From NCBI RefSeq assembly GCF_036370855.1, contig NC_088113.1, positions 14,714,501 to 14,778,500 on the forward strand: 64,000 nucleotides of DNA, read 5' to 3'. Every line of letters begins with the position of its first letter. The first letter of the stretch is position 1. Both the position numbers and the translations under genes were made by a program. Shown here piece after piece: positions 12,593 through 22,330 of the stretch. The notes below the pieces were generated by a model. That model did no database searches. It was not told where the DNA came from and saw only the letters and a program-made list of their open reading frames with translations. The DNA is from Dromaius novaehollandiae (lineage: Eukaryota > Chordata > Aves > Casuariiformes > Dromaiidae).

Positions 12593-13770
12593 CTGGAGGA
12601 AAATGATTCTTAGATTACTTGAAGGAAAATGCTCAAGGGAAGGAAAAAACACCAAAACATTTTATATTTGCTTCCCAGATAAAATTTGTTTTTCACTTAG
12701 TAGCTGCTAATGCTAAGGTGAAAACTCAGTCTTCCTATTTCCTTTAAATATACATAGCAGTAGTCAAGCAAAAATATATTTCTGTCAAAACATAGTCAAC
12801 GCTTACGACAGAACTATCTGTCATAACTACCATTATAGGAAGGTATTTAAGTATTTACTATTATATATTTCTCTTGCACTCAGCTCAGTGGTCAAAGTAA
12901 ATTCTAATTTTTCTGAATAAAAGTGCCATGTATTTGTATACTATAAAACTTGGAAGGTTAAAAAAATTAAATATTCCATTTGTTTTGATTTTGTTTACTT
13001 CTTTTGTTTCATTTCTAGTGTTCAAAAGAGAGTAATTAGAGTCCTGGCAACAAAAATTAATCCCAAATGAAGGCAACCTGGGAGACAGAAATGTTCATTT
13101 CTTCCACACTGCCCAAAGAGTATGTTTTAACACCATCCGTGGCAGACCTCATCAACAGATACTCCTTCCTGGCATTCTAAAATCTGATGAACAATTTTTG
13201 TAATGTTTTAAGACTTTTGTGCAGACATGGGGTTGGCTCATATTACACAGTATGAAAAGGAAATGGAAATAAGCTCTCTCTTTCCCAAGCAGGCAAAGAT
13301 CCATTAGGAAGGCTGTTGCTCCAGAAAAAAAACCACTTTGTCATGCCAGTTATTCTTTAACCTATCTCTGTCATCATTACCAAAGGACAAAAGAGTGAAA
13401 TAGAAAACACAAGGAAGTGAACACAAAGGATGAACAGAGAAAGTGAGAAAATTTAACATGCTTCTCCGTGTTGGCATGAAATTTACCTAGTCTGCACCAG
13501 CAGAACTCTTCTGAGCAGCACAAAAGGATTGGGAAGGAGACATCAGGAAGGATTTGTATGATTTACCCTTTCTTTCTCCAGTTTTAAAACAGTTCAGAGT
13601 TTTTCAGGTAATAGAAACTTGCTGTGGCCTAAATCATATATTAATGGCTCTCAAGAGATCGTTGGCCAATGGACTGTATTCCATTTATTCTTCCTCTTAC
13701 AGACTTTCCACCCCTTTAATTCTGTTATAAGATCCAGCTTTAGTGCTAAGCCTGGTGGAGTCATTTTCCT

Positions 13771-13816
13771 TCTTATGCCTTTTATGCCTTATACCTTATG
13801 CCTCCCTATGCCTTTT
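13771..13816. repeat. Imperfect TTATGCCT tandem repeat
   Basis: About five degenerate copies of a 7-11 base unit centred on TTATGCCT/CTATGCCTTTT occur in a row within an intron. Confidence 0.75.
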
Positions 13817-14494
13817 AAACCATGTATTTCTTCAGGTGGGAAGATGTCTGTAGACTGCAACAGAGTTAACAATTCATAATAAAATGTTGATTTTAAAATT
13901 TAGCTGCTTCACTTTCACAAACTGTCCTTGAAGCATTTAAGATTTTCTTGATCATTTTCTGTATTTGAAATTAACCATTGAATAATTCCTGGTCTTCAGA
14001 CCTTATAGAAGTAATGAGCTACAAATATTTAACAAATGAAATTCAAAATGTTCTCTGTTGGTTAGACAAAGGTCACAGAGAGTTATTTCAGCTCCTTACC
14101 TTGGTTACACATATTCTGAGAACTGGATAGCTGATAATAATACTTGTGGCACAGATTCAGAATTAGTTTTCTAGTCTCCCCTATAAATTCATAATTCACT
14201 GTCTGTTGAACTCATTCTCCAGAATACTCAGGAAAATCAAAAAAAAATAGATGAATACAGTGACATATCCTTGATTCAAATAAAAGTCCACTATTCTATA
14301 ACAGTCACCCATGCCTAGAAACAGGTGAGTTCGGGTCTCCATTCTAAGGCTTCCTTCATTCCAAAAAAGCTATCATCAATTTTTTCTTCAAAATTAAAAT
14401 GTATTTACCCCCTACTCAGTTACTAACAGTTTCTTGATTTTTTTCCTCAGCATTACCATGATGTTGAATTTCAAAGTATTTTCTAAGCAAAATA

Positions 14495-14605
14495 AGGATT
14501 TTATATACAGGAAACTGAGGCTCAGAAAGTGACAGACATCTGTCCTGTCACACAAGCTGGTACTCGGACTACAAAGTCAGTTTTCCACCCACTAGATTAC
14601 ACATT
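14495..14605 (+). mobile_element. MIR / CORE-SINE-type fragment
   Basis: The stretch reads 'TACAGGAAACTGAGGCTCAG', then AAAGTGAC, a CACA-AGCTGGTA block, and ends with CCACCCACTAGATTACAC. This follows the order of the MIR 3' half (ACAGATGAGGAAACTGAGGC ... TCACACAGCTAGTA ... CCACTAGACCACAC). It is truncated at both ends and clearly diverged, as expected for an element predating the amniote radiation. Confidence 0.75.
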
Positions 14606-16721
14606 CTTGGATCAACGTACAGGTTATACCATCTCCCAACATCTTTTTCTTTGGTAATCTGAGGGTGTTTCTCTTGTCTCTCTGAAACATTTTTCTCCAT
14701 ATGGCAGAAAATTACTTTGCCTAAAAGAAGGCACTAAATAACCTAGGGTTGTTTGGGCTTTTTTTAATTTATTTATTTTATTTCTGCATACACTGGGCTT
14801 GAATTTAATGTATACATCTTCTCTGTTCTCCTCAGAACTCTCTTCCATTTTTTTCTTGTGTTTTGAAACCCACTCAAATCCTCAAGAAACTTTAACCTCC
14901 TGGCATTTTGTATCTTCATCTTTTTATTCATTAATTTAAGGACTGTGGTCTGCAGCACTTGCTGGAAGATTAATCAGAATTCTCAGGATGAAATTAACTT
15001 TTGATCTAAGTAATGTCCATTACAATAAGTATATGCCAAAACTCTCATTGATGAGACTTTAAGGATAAGATTAAGAAATGGATGTAGAATGTCTCAATGA
15101 GAAAAGTTGTGAGTGAAGAAGGATCAAAAGGGAGAATGGTGCTATTTGCAAACCAAAAGAAAGAAATTTCCTAAAAGAAACTGAAATAATGTAGCAGATA
15201 AAAGTGTTATTACAGGATTCTTTTTTATCTACAACAGCACCTTTGTATCAATCACTTCCTTTTAACCCCTCAAACTGTTGGTCAATGGATGCAATAATTC
15301 CACCAAGTTATTTCCATTTACAGTTGCCAATTAAAACTTTACAGGCTCTCCAAAGTGTGTTCTTTCCTATCAATATTCATAAAGATGAAAGTGTTACAAC
15401 TTCAAAAACTTAACTGTCCCAAATTCTTTACACAAGTAATATTTCTTAAAACAGTGCTCGGTTATAGAATTTTTTGGCAAGACATCTCTGATTGTAAGAG
15501 AAAGCAGAGTAGCCTTTGAAGAATGATTACTCTCGCTCCTTTAATATCTATCACTTCTCATTACAGTGACTGAAAGACCTTTTCGTCAATTTATTAGTCA
15601 GGTGAAGACTATATGTTGAACTGTTTCATTAGCTGTGAAAGACTGTTGTAGGTTAGCCCTTTGGCAGAATCATACCTGGGACATGAGAAGGAAGGATCTG
15701 GTTTATGATCACTCATTCAAGACAGAAATTCACAGTCTGAGCTATTTGAGCCTATCTAGAGATAGGCCAGCAGAGTTCCTGGAACCTGGTTTGCAGGTGT
15801 CTCAGAGGCTTCTTATACCAAGCAGTCTCCACCTATATGATTATTCTTAAACTCAGTGTAGGAAAGGGACCAAACATAGTATTCAAAGTGCTAGCTCCTG
15901 AACTGGTTTCTGTTTAGTTATTTAACCCAGCCAGCCCCCAAAGGCTGAAAAGCCTTTGAAGTCAGAGTATTAACATCAGTTTCACAGGCTTCATATAAGA
16001 TCTTACAATGCCTGCCCTAAGATAACAGCATCACTGCTTGATATCATGCTTGAATCATGCATTTTGTACAAAGAGAGGAGAACTTTGCTGTGTAACAAGA
16101 TGTCTTACAGGAAGGCAGGTCAATGGTCTGCAAACAGCTAAGGAGCTTGTTTTATCATTTTTAAAACTAAAGCTTGTGGTCTGAATGAAATGAGTTAAAA
16201 TTCATAAAGCAGGGAGATACTAGGTCATTAATAATCAAGGACAGAGAAGTTGTCTGGTTGTCTGGTCTATATTCTTTGAAAGAAAAACATTATGCCACAG
16301 CACTTGCTCACCTTGTCTAGATTTTGTATCCAAAGCATTAAGTTGAAAACAATTTTCCCTGAGACTATCTTCTATAGCTTAATGGACTGCATTTTGGGGA
16401 AGCTTTTTCCTAATATTCAGCCTACATTTTTCCCCTCCCTTTTTTATTTCATCTTGTTATTATTGATTATAACATGCTACTCTAAAAACACTGCTCTCAC
16501 CTTGATGCCTCTACTCTTTACATCATTAAGGACCATATTTAGAGCAACTGAGCCATGAGGTCTATTTTTATAAATGAGTAGACAGGCACTGAAATTAAAA
16601 GATCATCTAGACATGAGCTTGCTTCCTTTGCAAAGAAATGGCAGAAGTTACAAACACAAAATGCATACAGTACACACTCCAGTTTTCAGATAGGAGCACC
16701 CAGTCCTTACTAATAACTTAC

Positions 16722-16884
16722 TGAAGTTATGTGCAACTTTTTGATCCAACATGATGTGCTGATTCACTGAAGGTTCATTGCCAAAAAATACTGCCACATC
16801 CTGGATCTGGAACTGATCACAGAGTCTAGATACATCTATTTTTCTCTTGTGTGGGTCACATGATCCCCAGATGGATTTTTGAAT
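16722..16884 (-). CDS. Formin exon 9: FH2 lasso/knob region
   Basis: Residues 376-429: it starts IQKSIWGSCDPHKRKIDVSR, passes through DVAVFFGNEP and ends LDQKVAHNF. In formins this region carries the Trp of the lasso (here Trp381) and the 'LD.K...N..I.L' run that precedes the IFLK motif. The acceptor is ATTTTTAG|ATT and the donor TTCA|GTAAGT, which leaves one base. The intron separating it from exon 8 is only 188 bases (16885-17072). Confidence 0.94.
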
Positions 16885-17072
16885 CTAAAAATATAGGCAC
16901 AACAGGGTAAACAAAAGGCCAAAAGAACAGAGTCACTTTGTTTCATCCTAACATGCAGAAGGGCATCCAGTTTGTTTTGTGACACAATTGTAGTTTTATG
17001 ATAACAAGGTATTAAGTTAACACATTAGGATTTTTTTCTTTTCTTAACAGCTACCATCAGTCTCATCCTCAC

Positions 17073-17499
17073 CTTATCCCAAGGAACAACATCCCAGTGA
17101 AAGGCTTTGGTTCTCTTTGCCAATGGAGAGAGGCTGCAGGGCTGCAGGAAAGCAGGTGGGGCTGGTGGTACCTCTGCCTTGCCTACGGAAAGTGGAAGAG
17201 CTGGTGACACTGGCACTACTTCCTCTGCTGCAGGCTTTGTTTGGGATGCTGAAGACTTATTCGGACTGGCTGCTGCCAAGCTCACACCAGTGTGGAGGGC
17301 ATCCTCTGTTTCTTCATTCAGAGATACACTAACTTCCTCATAATCAGCCTCAGATGAGATGCATTCCTGAGATCCTTCCCGAGACAGTGAAACACCCTTC
17401 CACAGCTGACAATACTTTTCTATAAGAGATACCCATTCATTCTGGAGCTTGCTAACATCCTCTGTCCTGTTATTTTGGACAGTAAAGGGTATTCGAAAC
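17073..17499 (-). CDS. Formin exon 8: end of PH2, linker, short FH1, start of FH2
   Basis: The largest exon, 142 codons (residues 234-375). Residues 234-270 complete PH domain 2, ending in the C-terminal helix EWVSLIEKYCQLWKG with the family's invariant Trp (Trp255). Residues 270-343 are a Ser/Glu/Ala-rich linker with no recognisable fold. Residues 344-353 (PPAPPAFLQP) are all that resembles an FH1 tract. FH2 begins at KAFHWDVVPWDK (364-375), equivalent to the 'MKxFxWxxVP' start of other formins. The acceptor is AATTTCAG|G, with the first base finishing Leu233; the donor is GATAAG|GTGAGG. The frame stays open into the intron for 16 codons and upstream for 10, which is not coding. Confidence 0.93.
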
Positions 17500-18094
17500 C
17501 TGAAATTTAAGAATGTCATATATAAACACAAGGAAGTGTAAATAATATGCTGACTAATACAGCTACAAATATTTCTTATTTAAGCAGAATGATGTTCAAA
17601 AGCTTTAGTTGTCAAAGGACCCTACTGCTGCTGACTCTGACCTTTTCAGACGCAAGTTAAATGCTTAGGTGTCTAAGGTCAGAGAGCTGAAGTTTTGCCA
17701 TATATTGACTTTGTAGTGCAGTTACCTCATAATTCCTCTTCTCCACCTTGGGGGAAGGTGAACAAAGTCTTACTATGCTTAGTATACAAACTTGTCAGAA
17801 ACTGCTCACACATCTGCCTTATCAAGCTGAAAGATCCATCTTTTCACTGGCTCCTGATGTGATCACTAGACAGTCTCTGTGGGCAGTATTTCAATGCATC
17901 TTCTCAATTCCATAGTGTGATGCTTTTGATTCTGCCTTAAAATACTCAACAAGCCACAGCACAGCAATGGGAGGGGTTGTCTATATAATTTTAATGGCCT
18001 AGTTTCTCCACTGCTGACATTGAAATTCTCTGTTGCATGACCTTGTTTTCAATTGTTCTGCTTTAACAAGTTATTAATTACCAACTATACTTAC
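17500..18094. other. Formin intron between exons 8 and 7
   Basis: The intron is 595 bases; nothing was recognised. Confidence 0.6.
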
Positions 18095-18271
18095 AAATAA
18101 TTGTGTTCTTTGGTCTGGACTGAAAAGGTACCACATCCATTCTCCTTGCTGACACTCACATTACCACCTGACAAATTAACTGTATTTGTTACAGGGTCTG
18201 CATTCTTGTTCTCTCTTCCCAGACTTATACAATATAAGGTCAATTCTCCTTCACGTAGTTGCACCAAGTAC
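18095..18271 (-). CDS. Formin exon 7: PH domain 2 core
   Basis: Residues 175-232: YLVQLREGELTLYCISLGRE, then a polar Asn/Ser/Gly-rich loop, then CGTFSVQTKEHNY. The strand pattern (W-V-K-Y-L-V-Q-L then G-x-L-x-L-Y) and the return strands leading into exon 8's LFRIPF are typical of a PH beta-sandwich. The acceptor is CCTTCAG|G and the donor TTATTT|GTAAGT. The first G completes Lys174 and the final TT is completed by exon 8 to Leu233. The loop at about 196-216 is long for a PH domain. Confidence 0.9.
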
Positions 18272-18504
18272 CTGAAGGACAAGGAATGGAGATAGAGTTC
18301 ATTCTTCATTGACATTCATTTACACAAACCTCCTTACCTTTGTCAAAGCCCTATCTAATTTCAGTAAGTCTCCACATTCTTATAGCATCTTCCATGGAGC
18401 AATCAAAACTATCAATCTAAAGCATAAAGCCTTTGAGATAAAGACTTAGTCTCATCTGACATGAGTAAACTGTGACATAAAATATGTACTTCCTGCCTGC
18501 CATT

Positions 18505-18556
18505 CCTGTGACCTAGTGAGAGAGCTAGAATTGAGAACAAGATCTGACTATTGACT
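18505..18556 (+). mobile_element. Possible MIR 3'-end fragment
   Basis: The words CCTGTGACCTAGTGAGAGAG, then CTAGAATTGAGAAC and ATCTGACT, follow the order of the MIR 3' part (GGTCACACAG...AGTGGCAGAGCTAGGAATAGAACCC...TCCTGACT). It is short and diverged, and could be chance. Confidence 0.35.
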
Positions 18557-19412
18557 GAAAATTACAGACATCCTGTAAATTTCTTATCTACACCCTGTCC
18601 TTCCCACTCTATTTATTGCCCTCATTTGCTTGTTATGGATGGTCTTTTGGACTGTGAGCTTTTAAGGGAATTTACTATGTGACTGTATAGCACATAACAG
18701 GAGAAGGCTTTGGAGTTTCTGGGTCTTCCAGGCTTATTGCCACCAAGCTACAGACAAGTCACCATAATACAACTTAGTGCACATTCTTGTAGTCCAGTAA
18801 CTCTCCCTCTCGGAAATGCTTCCATACATGCACCTCGAATGACCCTGGGCCCCTTCATTCCCAAAAGCCCACCTGGCAGGAAGGTGTCACAGTAGTCTGA
18901 GGGCTTCCGTCAGAAGTCACTTGGCTCATAATGTCCAAAAGTGTGAGTATTACTCTTCAGATGATAAATTATTCCAGGCACAAATTGGCTGACCATACGC
19001 AGCTTCTATTACAGCAGAATCTTCTGCCTGAGTCTCTCTTCTAAGACTCTGCTCTACTCCTTATAACCCATATAAAGGCCCCATACTCAACAGCAATGTT
19101 GGGGGTTTAGTGTATGTGCTTTTTATTCTTATTTAATCATTTGCATTCTCATTACTCTTGAGGGTTACTACATTTCTTTATCATTCTGACAGTTCTATCA
19201 GACCTTTCTTTCCCTCCCCATTCTCTTCAAGGTGTGGCTAGTTGATTAAGGTGTTATATGAGTGTAAATTTAAATAAGGTTAGCTGCGCCAGAAGAATTA
19301 AACATAAAATATAAATTGCAACTATTCCCACATAAACAGTCAAAGTGATAAGAATTGTTTAATGGAGCTGGCGGTTATATTGATCTCTCCTTTCTTTAAA
19401 GCAAGGACTTAC

Positions 19413-19450
19413 AGTTTAATCGGATCTTCAGATGTTTCCCCCATTATTTA
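19413..19450 (-). other. Candidate 38-nt cryptic (poison-type) exon
   Basis: A stretch flanked by a pyrimidine-rich acceptor ending GCAAAG and by a consensus donor ACT|GTAAGT. Used between exons 6 and 7 it would add 38 bases, shift frame and hit a TAA within two codons (GTG AAT AAA TAA). Exons 6 and 7 join perfectly without it, so it is not part of the main coding model. It is either a chance pair of splice sites or a regulated exon that switches the transcript off. Confidence 0.3.
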
Positions 19451-20491
19451 CTTTGCAAAAAAAAAGAAAGGATTAATATCAAGTGGAAAGCAACCAGGGC
19501 TTTACTTCACAAGATAAATAAAAATCAATTTCTGTTTTGTTAACAAACTTGTTAGATGTTGTAAGGTAACAAATCCTGGGACACACGAGGATAATGTTTA
19601 CAAGACATACAGCAGTAGCCTTTTAAAAACAATTAAAATCATTTTCTGTGAACCATGAAGTCTTTTGAGATAATTACCCTGTGCAGATAACTGCAATGTT
19701 AATTTTTTTCAGTAGTTTTTGCTAGGGAGATTTTCTTTCTCTCTCACTCCTTTGAAAGTATAAGCAATGCCTGACCGTGATAAAAACAGACAGGGTGTTT
19801 TGGAAGTTGGCTTAAGGGAAGAGCGGGCTGTCTGTAGGATAGGTAGCAATCTACGTAAAATCATTGTGGTTAGCTCACTAGTTCAGTAATAGGCTAAGAG
19901 GAAGCAAAGTAATTCTTATTTGTTTTAGCTTAGGGGCTGCAAGAAATGGTGGTGACAGTCTGCTTCCTACTGAATAATGATTCCTTTTTCTAAACCCACC
20001 ACCTAACAGGCCTCCCTGGTCGGTCATCTCTACAAGAGAGAAGTTCAAAACATGAAAAGAATGAATTGTGAGTTACAGGACAGCCATTTGACCAGTGTGA
20101 GTCAATGAATCACAGCACTCCTAAATTCTTTTTCTGCTTTGATAGTTATTTTTTTCCTTTTCCTTATGACAGAAAACAGGGTAGTAAAATAGTAAAAATG
20201 TAAACAAAGAAGTCTCATCATTAAAATCACTCTGAGCACCATTATGATTATATATTTGTATTTGGAAAGCATGTGGAGTCTCTGGCATGCTCCAGAAGCT
20301 CACTGTAGTGCGTACTGCTATTGGGCTAACAACTAGCTTCCGTGTTTTTATCTCATACAGACAGGGCATCTAGTTTTTAATTAAAAAATAATTAAATAAT
20401 TATCAAAAAAAATTAAGTCCTAGTTTAAAGTATTTATCAGAAATTTTAACAAAAGCCTCAGCCCAGAGGTCCACAAAGATAAAGTTCGTAC

Positions 20492-20620
20492 TTCACCCAT
20501 TCAGTGGACGTAAAACTGTTTTGCTGCAAATCCAGCAGTCCTTCATGTATCACATCATATTCTGCAGGTCTTCCAGTACAGGACTCCGCTGGTCTCTTGT
20601 ATGAATTACTCTGTATAACT
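20492..20620 (-). CDS. Formin exon 6: PH1-PH2 junction and first strands of PH2
   Basis: Residues 132-173: VIQSNSYKRPAESCTGRPAE ends PH1 and forms the inter-domain linker; YDVIHEGLLDLQQNSF, then TSTEWV, starts PH2 ('x-G-x-L-x-x-Q ... x-W-V-K'). The donor GTGAA|GTACGA is weaker than its neighbours, but it is the only one giving the continuous WVKYLVQL strand with exon 7. The acceptor CTGAGCAG|A lies in a tandem GAG-CAG arrangement, so use of the upstream AG (exon to 20623) would insert one residue, turning I-R-V into I-S-R-V. Confidence 0.82.
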
Positions 20621-21182
20621 CTGCTCAGAAGGTATGTTATCTATGTAAGAAGTGACAGCAGAAAGCATATTTCGCATGGTAATTCCATGGTAATTGAATC
20701 AGACGTTAATAGGTAGATTTTTCTTTAGGCGTAAAAACTATAGACAACATTACAAGAAGTATCCAAATAGATAGAAAATATTAATTTAATTTAAAGGAAA
20801 TAGTGCCTTTCTATGATGCTAAGCTACCTAATTGCAATTTGTTATTATAACTATACTCCTGAATATATTTATGGATAGCATAGTATAATTTCCTTCTGGA
20901 GGGTTTACTGTAAAATGTAAATCTTTTTTTTGTAATTCATATACATAAATTCATAGACAAAGTTTCCATTCAATTCAGTTCAAGTCCAGCTAGTACTTAA
21001 TTGATTTGTCTTGAAATCTCAGATGAAGCCAGCAGAAAAATTGCTTACATTTGAAAATAACATGGATTAAGTCAGGTGTGAATTTGAAGTGTTATACAGG
21101 ACCATATTTGCGTGTTCTTCCTGCAGAATGGAAGTACCTTTATGAGTACTCCTGTTGAACATAATCTATTTTGAAAATTAAC
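20621..21182. other. Formin intron between exons 6 and 5
   Basis: The intron is 562 bases, AT-rich; nothing was recognised. Confidence 0.5.
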
Positions 21183-21208
21183 CTAATCAACCACAAAGTG
21201 CTGTTCAC
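21183..21208 (-). CDS. Formin exon 5: 26-nt microexon closing PH domain 1
   Basis: It codes VNSTLWLI plus two bases of the next codon (residues 123-131). Without it, exon 4 (ending in phase 0) cannot join exon 6 (needs two bases). The 26-nt length bridges this exactly, and it supplies the Trp (Trp128) expected in the C-terminal helix of PH1. The acceptor is excellent (CTTTTTCCCAG|G); the donor TTAG|GTTAAT is weak. It was found by asking what phase and residue were missing, so there is some risk of over-fitting. Confidence 0.6.
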
Positions 21209-22156
21209 CTGGGAAAAAGTTTCTCTATATGGTGTGAGCCGAAAAGGTTCACCAGGGGGGACTCCACCTGCAAAAAGCCTCTTACCACGGGCTAAATCAA
21301 AACTTTGGATACGAACTCTTCCATGCTTTCTGAGAGCTTGTATCTCAACCTAAACTGTGCAGCCTGCATCCGCACTTCAGTAGTGGGACAAAACAAATTC
21401 TAGGAATTGAGCGCCCCTGAACATGAGAGTTATTTGCATTCAGGTGGAAGGTTAACATTAACATCATGACTTGAGTTTCTCAAATTTCAGTGTAGAGTCT
21501 AATTACATTACTTGGAATATTTGATTGAACCTGGAATTCAAAAGGAACTGAAACCTCAAAATCAAGCAGTTCATACAATATCTTGCAACAATCATTTAAT
21601 CACACAGAGATCTAGCAATTGTACATATGCTGTCTTCCTCTGATAATTTTGTAATTTCAGTGTATTTTGATGGTAACAGATGAATTTCTATTTTTTCACA
21701 ATATCATGATGGCCTCATTAATTTGTCTTAAATGCATACATTTTTATAAATATGTATCTTGTATAAAGAGGAAACAGCTATCTAGAAAACTTCAATTAAA
21801 AATCAGTTGTGTATATGATCATCAGTTTTGCTTGTTTGTTTCAATATAGTCTTAGACCAACTACATTCAAGGTATAGGTGAAGAAATGCATCTATTTTCA
21901 CTGTATCCTATCCCTAGCTGGCCACACATCTTCAATCACAGAGTGAACTTTAGCAAAATCCTAAGGTCAAACTTTATCCTGAGCTCACATTCCCTTTGTT
22001 CTATGAACGAACACATATAGCATGAAGACATATGTACTTCTGCGCTTGCACAATACACAGCATAACAACGCTCATTTATGGTTGGGACCTGCCAGCTACT
22101 ACCAAAATATTATTTGTTATTTATAATAATCTATCTATGACAGTGTAAAAACTTAC
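21209..22156. other. Formin intron between exons 5 and 4
   Basis: The intron is 948 bases. A second microexon-like pair of sites at about 21512-21530 was rejected on phase. Nothing else was recognised. Confidence 0.5.
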
Positions 22157-22330
22157 CTTTCTTTTATCATCAAGAGACACTGCTTCCAACTCATAATCTT
22201 GGCGCCCATGAAACACAATGCTGAAGCGTCTCCTTTCAGTATCTTCACAGGCTTTGACTTGGGAGAAGGGGAACTGTTTCTTAATATTTCCTTTTTCAAT
22301 GTTAAAAATGGTTTTTGTGTTGAAATCAAT
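22157..22330 (-). CDS. Formin exon 4: PH domain 1 core
   Basis: Fifty-eight codons (residues 65-122): IDFNTKTIFNIEKGNIKKQF, then PFSQVKACED, then RRRFSIVFHGRQDYELEA and SLDDKRK. The alternation of strands (L-Q-I-D-F, T-I-F-N-I, K-Q-F-P-F, F-S-I-V-F, Y-E-L-E-A) followed by an acidic helix start is a standard PH fold; basic residues lie around the first loops. The acceptor is TTCTGTTCTAG|ATT and the donor AAAG|GTAAGT, phase 0 to 0. Confidence 0.9.

Larger units (their letters stand above)
12593..16721. other. Formin intron between exons 10 and 9
   Basis: The intron is 4129 bases. It contains a short minisatellite (13771-13816) and a MIR-type SINE fragment (14495-14605). Nothing else was recognised. 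Confidence 0.6.
18272..20491. other. Formin intron between exons 7 and 6
   Basis: The intron is 2220 bases. It contains a probable MIR-like fragment (18505-18556) and a 38-nt pseudo- or poison-exon candidate (19413-19450). Confidence 0.6.

Noticed and set aside
21512..21530. A 19-nt microexon candidate (VQSNIP) with a good acceptor
   Set aside because: The length gives the wrong phase between exons 4 and 6; the 26-nt candidate at 21183-21208 fits both phase and fold.
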